64,000 bases of DNA, taken from the NCBI RefSeq assembly GCF_014189535.1, contig NZ_CP050308.1:992001-1056000 (forward strand), read 5' to 3'. This stretch comes from Rhizobium lusitanum. GTDB lineage: Bacteria > Pseudomonadota > Alphaproteobacteria > Rhizobiales > Rhizobiaceae. The notes under the pieces were generated by a model. The model was not told the DNA's origin, did no database searches, and worked only from the letters and a program-made list of their open reading frames with translations. Made by a program: the position numbers and the translations under genes. Shown here piece after piece: positions 62,107 to 64,000 of the stretch (its first letter is position 1; every line of letters starts with the position of its first letter).

Positions 62107-62322
62107 ATGGCCGAGACTGGCACTGTAAAGTTTTTTAATACCGATAAGGGCTTCGGTTTCATTAAACCGGACAAGGGTGGCGCGGACATCTTTGTACACA
62201 TCTCAGCAGTACAGGCTTCTGGCCTGTCAGGATTGTCGGAAAACCAGAAGGTAAGCTTCGACACGGAACCGGATCGCCGCGGCAAGGGACCGAAGGCTGT
62301 CAATCTCCAGATTGACGGCTAA
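62107..62322 (+). CDS. Cold-shock domain protein
   Basis: This 71-residue single CSD protein (OB fold) binds single-stranded RNA and DNA. RNP1 is KGFGFIKPD and RNP2 is DIFVHISAV; GTVKFFNTDKGFGFI opens the protein. AGGA lies upstream of ATG 62107. Length matches CspA-type proteins of Rhizobiaceae (about 69-71 residues). A terminator follows. Confidence 0.95.
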   Translation: MAETGTVKFFNTDKGFGFIKPDKGGADIFVHISAVQASGLSGLSENQKVSFDTEPDRRGKGPKAVNLQIDG

Positions 62323-62352
62323 AACGCCCTACGGCTACCATTCGAGTTGAGG

Positions 62353-62376
62353 CCCGGCAGAGATGCCGGGTTTTGT
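62353..62376 (+). terminator. Intrinsic terminator after the cold-shock gene
   Basis: CCCGGCA pairs with TGCCGGG over a 4-nt loop, followed by TTTTGT. It lies 31 nt after the cold-shock stop. Confidence 0.85.
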
Positions 62377-62469
62377 CGTTCAGTCTGTATTCAGTTAGCC
62401 GTGCCTAGTTTATCCCCCATGCAAGATTGGGAACAACGGTGTTTTCGTTCCCGTTCAGAGGATAGACGA

Positions 62470-62895
62470 ATGAACATGCTCGGCAAAACCCTCCTTATGT
62501 CCGCTATGGCTGCAACGCTGACGCTGACATCCATGTCGGCTGCTTCGGCTGATGATCGCTGGCATCACCGCGACGGCTGGGTACTGGGTGGCGCCGCAGG
62601 CCTTGCCACCGGCCTGATCGTCGGCTCCGCTATCGCCAGCCAGCCACGCTATGCCGAACCCGCGCCGGTTTATGTCGATCCCGACTACGACGCACCGCCC
62701 CCGCCTTATTACTATCGCGCACCGCCGCGCCGCGTCTATGTCGAGCGCGATGTCAGCTACTACGCTCCGCCGACCGTAGGCCTGCGTCCCTGGTCGTCCC
62801 AATGGATGCGCTATTGCTATGATCGCTACAGGAGCTTTGACGGTCGCAGCGGCACCTATGTCGGCTATGACGGCATGCGTCACTTCTGCAACTGA
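62470..62895 (+). CDS. BA14K-family exported protein
   Basis: This 141-residue protein has a signal peptide (LGKTLLMSAMAATLTLTSMSA), a Gly-rich hydrophobic segment (GGAAGLATGLIVGSAIA), a Pro/Tyr/Arg-rich middle and a C-terminal BA14K box (WMRYCYDRYRSFDGRSGTY, then GYDGMRHFC). Related Brucella proteins are immunoreactive and lectin-like. ATG 62470 was chosen because upstream codons do not encode a signal peptide. Probably a surface or periplasmic protein. Confidence 0.88.
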   Translation: MNMLGKTLLMSAMAATLTLTSMSAASADDRWHHRDGWVLGGAAGLATGLIVGSAIASQPRYAEPAPVYVDPDYDAPPPPYYYRAPPRRVYVERDVSYYAPPTVGLRPWSSQWMRYCYDRYRSFDGRSGTYVGYDGMRHFCN

Positions 62896-62955
62896 TCGAC
62901 GTATCAGCCAATGTCACAATACGAAGCGCCGCCTCCCGCGGCGCTTTTTTTGACC

Positions 62956-63600
62956 CTAAAGCCCGCGCAGGAAGGGGTTGGTCCGCCGTTCCTCGCCGAT
63001 CTGGCCGCCGGGACCATGACCGCAGATGAAGCCGACATCGTCGCCCAGCGGAAACACCTTGTCACGGATCGAGTCCAGCAGTTGCTGATGGTCGCCGCCC
63101 GGAAGGTCGGTGCGGCCGATCGAGCCATTGAACAGCACATCGCCGAGGTGGGCGAACTTCTGCTTCCTGTTGACATAGATGACATGGCCCGGCGCATGAC
63201 CGGGGCAATGAAAGACCTCGAATTCGTGCTCGCCGAAGGACACCTTGTCGCCATCGCTAAGGAAGCGATCCGGCACGACATTGCGCACGCCCTCGATGTT
63301 GAACATCTTGCCCTTGGCCTCGATATCCTGCAGCAGCGCCAGGTCATCCTCATGCGGGCCGATCACTTCCAGGCCAAGCGCTTCGCGCACTTCGGCCGCG
63401 CCGCCAGCGTGATCAATGTGACCATGCGTCAGCCAGATCGCCTTCAGTGTGATGTTATTCTCACGCACCGTCTGCAGGATGAGATCGACATCGCCGCCGG
63501 GATCGACCACCACCCCTTCGTTCGTCTCCGGGTCGAACAGGATCGTGCAATTCTGTTCGAAAGGTGTCACCGGAATGATGCCGGCCTGGAGCATGCCCAT
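62956..63600 (-). CDS. YcbL-type metallo-beta-lactamase-fold hydrolase
   Basis: This 214-residue protein has the binuclear-metal motif LTHGHIDHAGG, a second His in CPGHAPGHV, the bridging Asp in LGDVLFNGSIGRTDLPGG and a terminal FICGHGPGGQIGEER. This set and length match the YcbL subgroup of type II glyoxalases, which hydrolyse S-lactoylglutathione-like thioesters. ATG 63600 follows GAGGCG. A longer frame to 63738 adds no conserved residues. Confidence 0.92.
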   Translation of the reverse strand: MGMLQAGIIPVTPFEQNCTILFDPETNEGVVVDPGGDVDLILQTVRENNITLKAIWLTHGHIDHAGGAAEVREALGLEVIGPHEDDLALLQDIEAKGKMFNIEGVRNVVPDRFLSDGDKVSFGEHEFEVFHCPGHAPGHVIYVNRKQKFAHLGDVLFNGSIGRTDLPGGDHQQLLDSIRDKVFPLGDDVGFICGHGPGGQIGEERRTNPFLRGL

Positions 63601-64000
63601 GAAGCGCCTCGTCTGTTGAATGTCCGTTCTGCCGGTATAATCACAAACACCGGGCAAAACAGCCCCTTGCCCTGAAAATGCCCGGGCGAAAAAGCACGGC
63701 ACGCCGGATCCCGACGGCGATCCGGATACAAGCCGCATCGTCTCCGTCTATCGCTGATTCGCATTGCGACGGGAGCAATATGTCCAAATCAAAGCCGGCC
63801 GTATGGCCGCCTCCCCTCCAGTACGGCTTTTCCCCCGAATTATTGCTAATTTCTCCCGCTTGAGTTGCCTTTCTATTTCCACCGGTCGATGCATGATGTA
63901 ATCCTTATATAAATGAGGATTATCGCCACTCCCAAGGCTCGATCCGGGACGCGGCGCGACGGCATCCGGAAATGGCTTCCGGTACAATGGGAGAAGGCTG

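Noticed and set aside
63913..64000. Possible start of a rightward gene at the window edge
   Set aside because: Only 29 open codons, no ribosome site and no recognisable motif.

Overview
The window reads as chromosome of an alphaproteobacterium of the Rhizobiaceae, most like Rhizobium. The evidence is the family set and order: lrp, trxB and an LsrB/VtlR-type LysR gene followed by two tandem AbcR-type small RNAs; an LpcC-like LPS core mannosyltransferase; BA14K and DUF930 proteins; a rhizobial aatA-type aminotransferase; and high-GC coding DNA.

Region 1 (1-12.48 kb) is accessory DNA and looks like one end of a genomic island. It opens with a truncated IS66-family element (1-1450, transposase frameshifted). 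Next come a leftward run of a 1350-residue Mrr-like nuclease/TPR/PIN-like protein, a frameshifted zinc-ribbon/endonuclease-fold gene and a calcineurin-like phosphoesterase, with a divergent Rpn-like nuclease candidate. These four form a plausible undescribed defence locus. After them lie two unrecognised small genes, a LuxR-type regulator, a serine recombinase, and a lone flagellin C-terminal fragment convergent with the recombinase. The region stops at the 3' end of a tRNA-Ile2(CAT) gene, a classic island insertion point.

Region 2 (12.5-23.3 kb) carries envelope and transport genes: a SIMPL protein, two paralogous small secreted proteins, YjbQ, DUF1428, GNAT, LysR, two transporters, a B3/B4-domain protein, AraC, and a TonB-like DUF930 protein with a roughly 300-residue Pro/Gln/Glu linker.

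Region 3 (23.3-46.6 kb) is core metabolism and information processing. rpoD, kbl-tdh, dnaG-recQ and yqeY all read leftward, which looks like a dispersed macromolecular-synthesis locus. carA, carB, greA and an LpcC-like glycosyltransferase read rightward. MATE and MFS exporters, an EVE-domain protein and a zinc metallopeptidase sit between carA and carB.

Region 4 (46.6-64 kb) holds an Lrp-led glycan gene set, trxB-lsrB with the twin AbcR RNAs, an ArsR/old-yellow-enzyme pair with a 42-bp nested palindrome in front of arsR, an APH-type kinase, a divergent LysR/NAD-dependent epimerase pair, chaA, aatA, a PQQ-type sugar dehydrogenase, an EamA exporter, a cold-shock protein, a BA14K protein and a YcbL-type metallo-beta-lactamase-fold hydrolase. 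Intrinsic terminators are clear at many gene ends. No rRNA or CRISPR array was seen.
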